DNA from: Saccoglossus kowalevskii
Taxonomy: Eukaryota; Hemichordata; Enteropneusta; Harrimaniidae
Direction: 5' to 3'
DNA length: 13,668 nucleotides
Assembly (NCBI RefSeq): GCF_000003605.2
Contig: NW_003107092.1
Coordinates: forward strand, 280,436-294,103
In this document: positions 1 through 9,600 of the stretch, in pieces
How positions within the stretch are numbered: position 1 is the first letter of the stretch
Layout: the number at the start of each line of letters is the position of its first letter
Translations under genes and position numbers: made by a program
The notes under the pieces: model-generated
Seen by the model: the letters and a program-made list of their open reading frames with translations, nothing else
Databases searched by the model: none
Told to the model about the DNA's origin: nothing

Positions 1-413
1 GTACTAGTATTTTTTACGAAAATTACAAATGCGTGTCGGGAGTTTTGTATGGCAACACTGAGACCATATACCGGCCCCTGGAAACACGTATACAAAACTG
101 AAACTGAAACTCGCAAAAATATTCACACCTCGTATTTTCGCATTGTCATATGACGTTGCCATTTCTCAACGTATACGATACCATGTACAAATTTCCTTTC
201 TTGTGTTCAAGCACAGATCTGTTTTCTAAGGTCAAGCTCGCCAGTGTGTGCAGTGACAAATAATGAACAAATAAAGACGTCCCGTTATAATCAAAGCGGT
301 GTTAGATTCATCTTGCTTCCAAGGAACGTTTGTTTCGGGTCACGGTTGATCCCTATAAGTCGGCAATAACAAACCGTGCGATTCGGACGATGTGTTAGAC
401 CAGGGTTTGTAAA
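1..413. other. Left intergenic stretch, no gene seen
   Basis: I see no coding sequence here. CpG dinucleotides are frequent, as in the rest of the left flank. Small palindromes are present, for example GTCATATGAC at 145-154, and the SpeI-type hexamer ACTAGT occurs at 3-8. No repeat boundary or RNA gene could be recognised. Confidence 0.6.
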
Positions 414-427
414 GATGTATAATAACA

Positions 428-556
428 AGGTTATTACGAAAATACCTCAAAGTATGCACTCAGACAGTACGCCGCGCATCGACCTCCGCTGCGCGTCGGT
501 TGATACTCCAGCTGTACTGTCTTCGTGCATACTTTTAGGTATTCTCGTAATAACCT
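428..556. repeat. Foldback element with 43-bp inverted arms
   Basis: Positions 428-470 and 514-556 are inverted copies of each other, matching at about 39 of 43 positions by hand alignment. Both arms begin AGGTTATTACGA or AGGTTATTACGG-like sequence from the outside and end in GACAGTAC at the loop. The 43-bp loop (471-513) is CpG-rich, unlike the AT-rich arms. Weak complementarity may extend outward to about 414 and 568. The shape suggests a non-autonomous DNA transposon relic (MITE or foldback type), but no target-site duplication could be fixed. An open frame of 61 codons crosses it (376-561); it has no recognisable domain and is probably incidental. Alternatively the transcript could form a long hairpin RNA. 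Confidence 0.75.
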
Positions 557-942
557 CATAATATCATGGCGTATGCGACCCCATTGCTAGACGCTGTGAC
601 AAAAAGGCCGATGAACGGCAAGCAGTACAAATACTAGTATTTAGGCCATTGCCCCTTTGGTCACCGCTGGTGGCGTCTAATAACGATCAGTGATCGCATA
701 GACCCCGCGGTATAAATATTATTACTAGTAGATTGTCGTTATTTTGAGATGAGGTGCACCGATGCGTGTTGATGGGGTTGAACTGTGATAGCATTAGTAG
801 TCCAACTCTATTATATCTCACATCCTGGGACTTTCTGTGGTTCAGGTTCGTAATTTTGATGAGCTTTTTCCAATTATTTACCAAAAACAGTTTCCTTAAA
901 AAGGCAAAAATTGAAGTATGATATCAGATTGATAATTTTTTT

Positions 943-952
943 GTCACGTGAC
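943..952. promoter_or_regulatory. Palindromic E-box GTCACGTGAC
   Basis: This perfect 10-bp palindrome is the strongest match in the window to the extended CACGTG site bound by USF, MITF/TFE and related bHLH-zip factors. It lies 3.3 kb upstream of the candidate promoter, so its relevance to the UCP gene is only inferred. Confidence 0.35.
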
Positions 953-1269
953 AATGCTCAGCAAAAGTGATAGCATTTACCTATTCACGGCGCAGAGCTA
1001 CCTGAATGGAAACTCATGGATTGAGCCTGATACGTATTACACCGTGACATCGTTCTCCTGGGGCCTGGGTCACTTCCACTTTCTAACAGGTCGCTTAGTT
1101 TTTTTATGAAGTAATAAATTTAACGCAAACTGGCGTAAACGCGAAACGATGAGCGATTGTTTCACTATTTCGCATTTTTGCTATATTTTGTTTTATTTTC
1201 GAAAAAAAAAACGTCGACCTTGAAGTTGTGTCAAGTACGTCCAGGGTCCACCCACGGCGTCAGTTCTAG

Positions 1270-1295
1270 CTCAGACTAGTAATTACTAGTCAGAG
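1270..1295. repeat. 26-bp near-perfect palindrome around two ACTAGT sites
   Basis: The core ACTAGTAATTACTAGT (1275-1290) is a perfect 16-bp palindrome. The symmetry extends to 1270-1295 with a single mismatched pair (1273/1292). It combines two of the eleven ACTAGT hexamers seen in the window. Function is unknown; it could be a binding site, a collapsed transposon end or chance. Confidence 0.6.
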
Positions 1296-1356
1296 GTTCT
1301 AGAGAGATCTCTGTCTTCGGCGCAGTATTCGGTAAATAATTAACCATGAAAACTAC

Positions 1357-1364
1357 TGACGTCA
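1357..1364. promoter_or_regulatory. Consensus CRE TGACGTCA
   Basis: The octamer is the full palindromic site for CREB/ATF factors. No adjacent gene start is recognised, so its use is unproven. Confidence 0.3.
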
Positions 1365-2200
1365 TCTGAACAATTGGAGGCTCGTCGCCTGATTGCCGTA
1401 TCTGATTGGCTACAGCGGACAGCGCCTTCTAGTGACGCACAATGATTTGTTCTTTTGTACCACATGACTGTGGGTGTGTTCGTAATGGAACGCACAGGCC
1501 GCACAGCTGATTACTAATCTGGATGCCTCTGAACCGAAAGGTTAGTGCCATTTTTTTTCTCGTTTTTTTCAGTGACTTTTTTGTATCCTCACTAGCACTT
1601 TTGTTCATGATAGTGTGTCTTCGACGCTGTCGTGTCATCAGTGCTGCCATTTTCTTGTTCAGACCTCTTCCAAACTGCATGACGAAATCGGGCTATCGTT
1701 AACGGCAAGCGGTAAAGACCGTTCGATGCAAAATGCTTTGTTCCATTCTCTCTCACGGCCGACCAAAACAGTTGACATTGAGATTCTTGTACTGTAGCAA
1801 GCTTTCAGTCGTCATTTGCATTTTATTTTTCATAACTTATTATTTTATATTATGTGTATTTGTTATATGCCGGCATATTTATATTTTCATTACTGTTTAA
1901 AACTGGCGTTTTCCACCGAGACATTCAATAATTTGATGCTCGCACTTCCCTGTTTTATTGTATGTGTTGAAACCCACTCTAGTCACTATTACACAACAGA
2001 AAAAAAAACCCACAGAGTCGATCAGATGATATTGAATTTTCCGAAATCGCGCGGTGTCTATAATGTGTAAATAATGTGGTGGTAAATATCCCAAATAATA
2101 TCAGATAGATCACTCTCGCGTTGTGCTATTGCATCATCCCCACGAACACACAGTAAAAGAGTGATGGATTTCTCGGCCGATTTCTCAAATTGGAAAATCT

Positions 2201-4250
2201 ATATTATTTTTTTAATAAGAACAGATTTGATTAATAGTTGACGATTTGCCAGGTGTGTCGCATATCTGCATACTAGTAATACGATTTATTGATATGGCAA
2301 CGTAAAAACAGTGTACTTTACTGGGTTGGTGACATAAGGTGTGAACACGGGATTTACGCCCAAACAACAGCACTAGGACAAATAACGACGACCTTCCATT
2401 TACACTTCGCGAATGACATTGTTCAGTGTAGTCTCGTAAATGTAGATACGTTGATAATCCACTATGATATGCTGAAAGGGAGGGGGGTTCAAATGTATTT
2501 ACGTGTCAAACTTATGAAATAATTCACATGGTGCTACCCGAAAAAAATAAGTCCAATAAATCACCGATTGAGTTTCAATATAAAATACAGCCAATGTGTA
2601 CAAAGGCAGATTTTAACCGAGGCATTGCATCATCTCGGGCGGTGACTCACATAGTGTTTTACAATGGGCGGTGACTTGCTTCTTTCCATTCACCGAGTTC
2701 AGTGTATTTATTGGCCATGTCAACATCACCCCATTTAGCATCATGCATTAATTTCCCGTCGTTAATTCCAATTTCATTTCCTTTCATTGTTTTCTGATTT
2801 ATTCTGTTCGGCATTCTTCATCACGGCCTTGACTGGATTAATTCCCACTCTTTTTGTAAATCTCAAAGCTGTTATTGTTCAATTATATTTCGCAACGAGC
2901 TTGGTATAAGATACTAGTGTTTCGCAATGACCGCGTTTCCCCGTGAAATAAAAAATTTCACTGCTTTGACGTTTTCAACATTAACATGAAATCTGCATAC
3001 AATGGGCGCAGCTGGGGGTGTGGTTATATTGACGCAGTGCGCGTCTGTAGCTTTGAATATTCAAACACAGCACAATTTTGTATTAATTAATGTTTGCTAA
3101 GTAGCCAGGCGGTATATTTATTTACGTATCGACCCGATTTTAGTTAGAGGGTAGATGTTCCCACGTGAGACGTTCGAGGTTAGAGCGAAAACAAAATACT
3201 GTAAACATAAACTTGTGGCAATCATGTGACCTACTCCGTTTGTCACGAGATTTATAATAACCAATCACATGGTAGCGATATATTTCGGGGTACTGTGAGT
3301 AACTACGTCACCGGAAACATCAACATCTGTGTTTTCGATGTAATTATAATAACCTAAACCCTGTAAATAATACTCAGCAATTTTTTAAAAATCGCTGACA
3401 CAGCATTTTACAAGTGGCAGCTGTGGGAGATTAATTAAAATTGTGATTTCATTGTAGCTTACTTTTGTAGAATATTCATAGTTATTTTTGTCCCAGTTTA
3501 AAAATCACTGGCACTAAATTGGCCGTAATCTTGATAATATTATTATAGCGGTCATGTGAGCTCGTAATAAATTTATTTTTTACCTGGTGATCATAATTTT
3601 AGTACAACATTTTGTACATTTTTATTATGCATTTTTCAACATTTTTTCCGCCAAACTAACAGATCACATTCGCTGGCAATCCATAGAGCAGGCCACTAGT
3701 CTATCGCCGTAGTAATTACCATTGAATGAGGATGTGGCCAAAATAGACGAAATATCAAGTCCAATAGATACTACTATATAACAAACCATCTTTTGTAAAG
3801 GCGCATATTCTTTCAACAAAATGGTCATAGACAAAAACGTATTGTGTTTTTTTAACCTTTATAATATATACGTCATTTTGCGATTTATATTAGCTTAGAA
3901 TTTATGGTTACACAATGTCAAAGTCGATGTTTGTATGTGAGGGCGTTGTTTATTATCTGTATGAATGTTAGTTTTCATAATATTTTAAACATACGCCATA
4001 TTTCCCAGTTGTAAAATCTGTCGCTGTAAGACGGAAGTTACTTCATTGAAAAACAGTATACTTATGTGCCGCTATATAGGGGTCATTTTTTAAAGTCATT
4101 TTCGCAAATGTAGTGCCTTCTACCCACTGGTATTTCAAACTGTAGCCTAGAGCTACGGTGATATGAAAAACGCCGACATAAATCTTTGCCGATGATTATC
4201 ATAATATATGTGACCTTTCGGAGGCCAGTCGGAGGCTCGTCTCGTCCTTG
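2201..4250. other. Intergenic stretch, no gene seen
   Basis: No coding region is supported. The sequence is AT-rich with intermediate CpG density. It contains several E-boxes of CAYGTG type: 3162-3167, 3223-3228, 3266-3271 (next to a CCAAT box at 3261-3265) and 3553-3558. Small hairpins occur at 2943-2961 (GTGAAAT with five unpaired bases) and 3375-3397 (an 11-bp arm with one mismatch). A GTGAGT at 3295-3300 could serve as a splice donor but has a poor exon side. Confidence 0.55.
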
Positions 4251-4252
4251 AA

Positions 4253-4500
4253 AAGTGATTGGTTTAGTTGGTCACATGTTTAATCGATCGACCCGTAAAC
4301 ATGTTTTTTACTCTTTGGCTGTCAGTAATCATATCACGTGTCCTGACCGACTTGATATACGAGTTGTAATGTTCCAGTTCATTCCTTGGCCATTATAATC
4401 CGGGTTGTTTATCTATCAGTGGCTGCTCAGAAGGTGTGCCATAAACAGTAACGTGATTGGCTAATAATTATCATGTGACCCGGATCATATTTATGTTCCT
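4253..4500 (+). promoter_or_regulatory. Candidate promoter region of the UCP gene
   Basis: Two copies of GTGATTGG (inverted CCAAT box) occur at 4255-4262 and 4453-4460. Each is followed within about 10 to 15 bases by an E-box, CACATG at 4273-4278 and CATGTG at 4472-4477. A third E-box, CACGTG, is at 4335-4340. A weak TATA-like sequence lies near 4486-4495. The region ends where CpG frequency drops sharply and where a plausible non-coding first exon would begin. CCAAT boxes and bHLH-zip sites are common in animal promoters. The link to this gene is inference from position, since no transcript start can be seen directly. Confidence 0.3.
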
Positions 4501-4871
4501 TGGTGACAGTTGCCAGTGCACAGCTGCATCTGATCTGTTCCAAAAAAAACAAAACATAAATGCGAGTAATCAATAACATTTTAATATTATTTTCAGTTTA
4601 TATCTGATTTACAAATGTAATTGTATGTGTATCCTGAACAGTTTTTGTCTTTATTTCAGAAAACATAAGGAATTGATGGCTATTCGTCGACAACAAAATA
4701 CTTGCTCAACATTCTTAATGTTACGCTGTATATGTCAGCAGATAATGACATTAACGAATCACAGTAATTATTATTGTGAAGACGATTTTAGGGAAAGAAA
4801 ATACTTGTAAATAGTGTCTATAACAAATATATATATATATATCTCCTAGTATATAGGAAATCATTTAAAAG
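4501..4871 (+). other. Possible non-coding first exon of the UCP gene
   Basis: The coding start at 6540 is preceded by a splice acceptor at 6467, so an upstream untranslated exon should exist. The best donor I found is AAAAG followed by GTGAGT, with the intron beginning at 4872. The exon 5' end is unknown; 4501 is a placeholder near the candidate promoter. The interval contains upstream ATGs, including one opening a 61-codon frame at 4625-4810, and a short (AT)n tract near 4828-4842. Vertebrate UCP2 also has untranslated 5' exons with an upstream frame, which makes the arrangement plausible, but the frame here has no recognised similarity. Another upstream donor could be the real one. Confidence 0.3.
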
Positions 4872-4923
4872 GTGAGTTAATTTATATATCATCGTGTATT
4901 AATATTTGTGTGTTCATTTATTC

Positions 4924-5467
4924 TACCATATAAGGTGATCCATATTACCATATGATATGTTACCATATTAAGATTACTATATTACCATATAAGGTGATCC
5001 ATATTACCATATGATATGTTACCATATTAAGATTACTATATTACCATATAAGGTGATCCATATTACCATATGATATGTTACCATATTAAGATTACTATAT
5101 TACCATATAAGGTGATCCATATTACCATATGATATGTTACCATATTAAGATTACTATATTACCATATAAGGTGATCCATATTACCATATGATATGTTACC
5201 ATATTAAGATTACTATATTACCATATAAGGTGATCCATATTACCATATGATATGTTACCATATTAAGATTACTATATTACCATATAAGGTGATCCATATT
5301 ACCATATGATATGTTACCATATTAAGATTACTATATTACCATATAAGGTGATCCATATTACCATATATGTTACCATATTAAGATTACTATATTACCATAT
5401 AAGGTGATCCATATTACCATATGATATGATGTTACCATATTAAGATTACTATATTACCATATAAGGT
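4924..5467. repeat. Tandem satellite, nine 59-bp units with CArG boxes
   Basis: Unit starts are 4924, 4983, 5042, 5101, 5160, 5219, 5278, 5337 and 5393, with a partial tenth unit from 5455. The first seven units look identical. The eighth is 56 bp (a 3-bp loss near 5364) and the ninth is 62 bp (a 3-bp gain). Each unit is built from three TACCATAT-headed blocks of 22, 15 and 22 bp. Each unit and the partial tenth contain CCATATAAGG (first at 4926-4935), which fits the CC(A/T)6GG consensus for serum response factor. A second, imperfect version, CCATATTAAG, also occurs in each full unit. The array contains no CpG. It probably lies inside the first (5'-UTR) intron of the UCP gene, about 50 bp after the putative donor. 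Confidence 0.95.
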
Positions 5468-5624
5468 CACTAGTGTAACCATTAATTTTCTAATGTTCTA
5501 TTAAAAATAAACTCTAGTACACATAATCACCAATATTTCAAAAAAAAAAATTCTTAATTTTGAAATTTATCATCAGTTTTAGATTAAAAAAAAAATGTGT
5601 CAAAAAAACTATTTGTGTACCATA

Positions 5625-5648
5625 CCCCCCCCCCCCCCCAAAAAAAAA
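5625..5648. repeat. C15 run followed by A9
   Basis: Fifteen consecutive C are followed directly by nine A. Such tracts slip during replication and sequencing, so the true length may differ. The C-run could form an i-motif, or a G-quadruplex on the opposite strand. Confidence 0.9.
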
Positions 5649-5943
5649 TAGGGCTGTAAATGTTTGTCTTATCTTATCGGCTGATTAAAAAATCACTGGC
5701 ATTCTTTTCAATGATTGCTGCTATCAAAACTTAGGGGCTATCAAAGAGCATTGTCAATATGTCAACAACATGTTTGCATGCTAGTTATATATTTGATCAC
5801 AGAAGTCAATCATTATATTGCCTGCTTGCAAAATTGCAGACTCAGCAATTTATATAGGTCATCGGTTTTATTTGTGATTTAAACAGTGGATATGCTTTAG
5901 ATTTCCCCTGTGCAACACACAATGGAAGTTATTCAGTTTACCC

Positions 5944-6036
5944 TGTGTGTGTGAATGTCTATGTTTGTCTTTGCATGTGTCTGTCTGTTTGTGCATCTGT
6001 CTGTCTGTTTGTGAATGTATGTCTCTGTGTGTGTGT
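5944..6036. repeat. Degenerate GT/TGTC microsatellite
   Basis: The tract is made of TG and TGTC repeats with interruptions. The block CTGTCTGTTTGTG occurs twice (from 5981 and from 6001). The open frame on the minus strand across it is a by-product of the low-complexity sequence. Confidence 0.85.
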
Positions 6037-6467
6037 GACGTCTGAAAGACGGACAAACAGATATCTGCATGTGAATGTATGCCTGTTTTTCATTTTGTAA
6101 CAACTGAGTCACTGTAACAATTGCTACTCAATTCATTTCAGTTGTGACATCTTATAGCAAGGGCTGTTGAGAAGGCCCCAGTATTTTATAAACAGTCCTC
6201 CTGTGGCCAGATGACAGGAGAGTAAATACTGATAAAGTCTGAAATTTAAATAACACTCTGTTACATAATTCAGTCAGTTGAATAGTTACCAGTTTGTGTT
6301 TGTCATTCCATAACTTAATGTGTTCAAGCTCATTAAATCTTTTAAAGAATTTTTTTTTTAAACCAAATGAACATAATTTTCTATTTATAAAAACGTTATT
6401 TGAGTTGATTTTGGTAAAATATTGATGATCCATCCAGCACCTGATGTTTATTGTTTTATCTTTACAG

Positions 6468-6539
6468 AAAATATCTGTTGAATTTGCAGAAATCAGTGAA
6501 TATATTTTTGTAGCATACTATAATTAAATCAAGTACACC
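6468..6539 (+). other. 5'-UTR part of the first coding exon
   Basis: The presumed acceptor AG at 6466-6467 opens this exon. An in-frame stop codon at 6525-6527 lies just upstream of the ATG and blocks any N-terminal extension. The ATG has A at -3 and G at +4, a strong start context. Confidence 0.6.
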
Positions 6540-6665
6540 ATGGTTGGATTCAAGCCTACCAATGTACCACCCACTGTTGGTGTGAAATTTGTGGCTGCTG
6601 GTACTGCAGCATGTATGGCTGACATGGTCACCTTCCCATTGGACACTGCAAAAGTCAGATTACAG
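6540..6665 (+). CDS. UCP2: UCP coding exon 1 (residues 1-42)
   Basis: The exon encodes the N-terminus and first transmembrane helix, including D28 and the first PxDxxK motif (33-38). It ends in VRLQ with phase 0 before GTAAGA. The 126-bp coding length and phase 0 junction equal those I recall for vertebrate UCP coding exon 1. Confidence 0.95.
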
Positions 6666-9600
6666 GTAAGACAACATAAATGGCTTGTTAGGAAGGAATC
6701 TCATTTGCAAATTGATACTGTAAAAAACTTTATTTTCGCTGGAATTAATTTTTGCTAAAAATACTTTTTGGGTATTTTGTATGAAATTTATTTTCACTGA
6801 TTTTTGACAACTTGAATGTGAAATATAGGGAAAAAGATATATTCGCTGGATTTTATTTTCACTGAATCATTCCTTCAGCGAAAATAGTAAAAATTAATTC
6901 CAAGCGAAAATAAAGTATTCTACAGTATTAATCATATGTTGTGTCTTTTCATGGCTTTGATTACTTTGATTAGAGTCAGGAACTAAATATTTTATAATAT
7001 TTGAATTTATTCAGTATCTGTACATGTTAAGTTTGAGTTTTCATGAAAAGAAATATTTACATCATTTAACATCAGTGTCTGAATTGCAACCTTGACTGAG
7101 ATAAAAGTTTCTAGTAGAGTACTCAAAACATAAAAACATCAAAAAGTGAGTTAACTGAGAGGGATTAGATACAGAACAAAAACCATCAAACACTGACATG
7201 GCTTTTACAAACATTCATTGTGTATTTCAATCATAATTTTATTTACCAAAGACAACATCAGTATCTTGAATTGAATAAATTGAAAAAAAAAAAAAAAAAA
7301 ACATTTTCTCCTTTTACCAGCAATTTGAAAAATATATTTATAAATATTCCTAACCCTTCTACATTTAAAAAAAAATCATGAAAAATAAATTCCATATTGT
7401 TTTACCAATAAGACATTTAATTAATTTGAAATTTTGGGTTCATTTGTATAATGGATCCAATCATACAGATAGATAAGTTGAATTGAGCTATTTTTAAAGT
7501 TGACAATGGTAGTGAAATGGTAAATTTAGTTTTTAGTTTTCCCCTGGTGTGATTTAAGGTCAAAACTAATATACATGAGTAAGTATTTTTCCACAGTTTT
7601 GTTTTAAATGAGCATAAACTAATATGCACTTTCCTTTCTTTTCCTTGTTTCTGTAGGAAAAAAATAAAATGACAGTTAATTTTCACTTTTATTATTACTA
7701 AAAGTGAAATGAACAGAAGCAGACCTGAGCATCATGGGTTCTGGATATACACTAAGTTAGGGGGTCCTTAAGCCCCTAAAGGCCTTCTTGGCCACTCATC
7801 TTACCCACAATGCTATTTGCTTGACTTTCCAGATCCAGGGTGAAACTAGCGGCAGTAATAAAAGCAAAATTGCAGTGGGTAAAAATGCCAATGTCAAACC
7901 TTTATATCGGGGCATGTATGGCACAATTATGACTATTTCGCGTCAAGAAGGGGCACGGGCACTATACAATGGTCTGGTGGCTGGTCTGCATCGGCAGATG
8001 GGTTTCGCCTCAGTGCGTATTGGTTTATACGATTCTGTCAAGCACTTCTATCAAAATGCCTCATCTCAAGGTGAGTAATTCTACCTGTAGGGGGCGCTGT
8101 TCATAAGTCGTAACAAATACACATGTAATTCACAATTCAACAGGTACTGTGCTCCAACCACTAATCAAATTGTCTGTATTTTTACAGAATACTAGTATTC
8201 CACTTACATTTAATTCTTGTTGAGATTAATCATTTAGTTTATTTATTTTTTTTCTTCTGAAAATGCATTGCTCATTGCTATAAAGGCGAAAAAAAAAGTC
8301 AATCAAATTTTTCAGATAAACATGATATTGCAGAATGTGGATTAGAAAGTTAATACATGGGATTTTATTTATTTAAAAAAAAAAGCTGGTACTCTTCATT
8401 TTTGAAAAACCTACCAGCATTTGTAAAGATTATACATACATGTACAATGTGTTCTCGTGCGAAAACTGCTGCCTGTATTGATAAACCTTTGAGTAATAAA
8501 TCAACTCTTGTTACCTATCACAGAATATCCTAGCATATCCCCCGACCATGTGTATTCCAAAGCTTTGAATAAAACTTGTAGCCGAATGTACAAGTATACT
8601 AAATCTGTTTAATTAGGAGAGTTATATTTAATGTCTTGCAATAACACCGCTATGTATACGTCAATGTTGAACGGAGATAGCTACCACAGCAGTGTTTATC
8701 ATTTCACAAATCATACGTTATTATTTTGTTTTCTCAGTTCTACCTGGTGGTTCCATTGTACCTAGAATCTTGGCTGGTATCACTACTGGAGGAATAGCAG
8801 TCACTATTGCACAGCCTACAGATGTTGTCAAAGTACGTCTCCAAGCACAAACTGGAACAGAGAAACGTTACCAAGGAGCCATGCTTGCATATAGAAAAAT
8901 TGCACGTGAAGAAGGAATAAAAGGTCTATGGAAAGGTATGTAAAATAATTTTAATTTTTAGCTTTAGCTTTTTACTATTCAGAAAAAATTAACATACAAT
9001 ATTTATATCAGAAGTCCAGATAGACCAAATAAATTGTATACATTAATCATTAAAATATGACTTATTTTTGTTATAAATACACCTAATTTATGTATGTGTT
9101 TGTGCTACTAATAGAGCAAATACAGTATGTTGTTAGCATATTTTTATTTTTACATATTTAATCTTGCAACTACATGTACTGGTATTATATTAATTTTACT
9201 CATTATAAAAACAAGCAAAACAGTCACTGTTTGTTAGGACCATGCTAGAACTACCTGTATTAACTGTTGTCATTTGAATTGCTACCGTACTTCAATCATT
9301 CCAGGTTTATAACTTTACATACAAAATCTACACAAAATTAAATTCATTCACTAACGAATGCAGCTTTGAAGAAACCTTGGTTAAAGTCTGCAGGTGCTTG
9401 TGTTCGACCGAGCCAGGTTGACTGCAGGGTAGCGCATTAAATTGCCATTTGATAGAGAGATGGCTATACAGCCCTGTCATGTAGTCCCAAACATGACTTC
9501 TGTGGCAAAAATGCACTACCAGTATGTATCTGCACTAGCACTTGCAATTTGCACATATAATAAAAAGAGTCAGAAAGGGCAATGGTGACATTCAATGGCC

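Larger units (their letters stand above)
569..2200. other. Intergenic stretch, no gene seen
   Basis: No convincing coding region is visible; the short open frames on either strand lack recognisable domains. CpG is frequent, about 33 in 901-1500 by hand count. Notable short sites are a perfect E-box palindrome at 943-952, a full CRE (TGACGTCA) at 1357-1364, a CTCF-like motif at 1422-1435, an ACTAGT palindrome at 1270-1295 and the 14-bp palindrome ATATGCCGGCATAT at 1865-1878. Three short GC..AAAC-type repeats sit near 1124-1147. Confidence 0.6.
5468..6467. other. Rest of presumed 5'-UTR intron: simple sequence, no gene
   Basis: No coding sequence is seen. The stretch begins with the palindrome CACTAGTG directly at the satellite edge. 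It contains A-runs at 5540-5550 and 5586-5595, a C15 run followed by A9 (5625-5648), and a GT-rich tract (5944-6036). CpG is nearly absent. It ends in a pyrimidine-rich acceptor, TTTTATCTTTACAG, whose AG is at 6466-6467. A second possible acceptor AG is at 6488-6489. Confidence 0.55.
6666..7832 (+). other. Intron 1 (1167 bp)
   Basis: The intron runs from GTAAGA to TTGACTTTCCAG in phase 0. It contains a 212-bp MITE-like element (6716-6927), an A19 run (7283-7301) and a small hairpin with TTAGGGG/CCCCTAA arms (7757-7763 and 7773-7779) shortly before the acceptor. No coding sequence is seen. Confidence 0.9.

Noticed and set aside
376-561. 61-codon open frame across the foldback element
   Set aside because: It is explained by the inverted repeat and its GC-rich loop; no conserved domain was recognised.
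1429-1680. Minus-strand 83-codon frame with two Cys and basic stretches, briefly considered as a zinc-finger or THAP-like fragment
   Set aside because: Cys/His spacing does not fit a known finger, the lysine-rich part comes from a T-rich run on the plus strand, and no splice context supports it.
2485-2496. GGTTCAAATGT as an RNA polymerase III B box of a tRNA-derived SINE
   Set aside because: No matching A box was found at suitable distance and no cloverleaf can be drawn.
4625-4810. 61-codon frame as an independent gene
   Set aside because: No recognisable protein; AT-rich composition. Retained only as a possible upstream frame in a leader exon.
4924-5467. Satellite as a CRISPR-like array
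   Set aside because: There are no variable spacers; whole 59-bp units are repeated nearly identically, and the context is eukaryotic.
6152-6433. 93-codon minus-strand frame
   Set aside because: It lies in CpG-poor AT-rich intronic sequence, is rich in Lys/Asn/Phe from A/T runs and has no domain.
9360-9540. Possible SINE or tRNA relic around TTCGACC in intron 3
   Set aside because: No A box, no acceptor stem pairing, no terminal repeats or A-tail at its edge.
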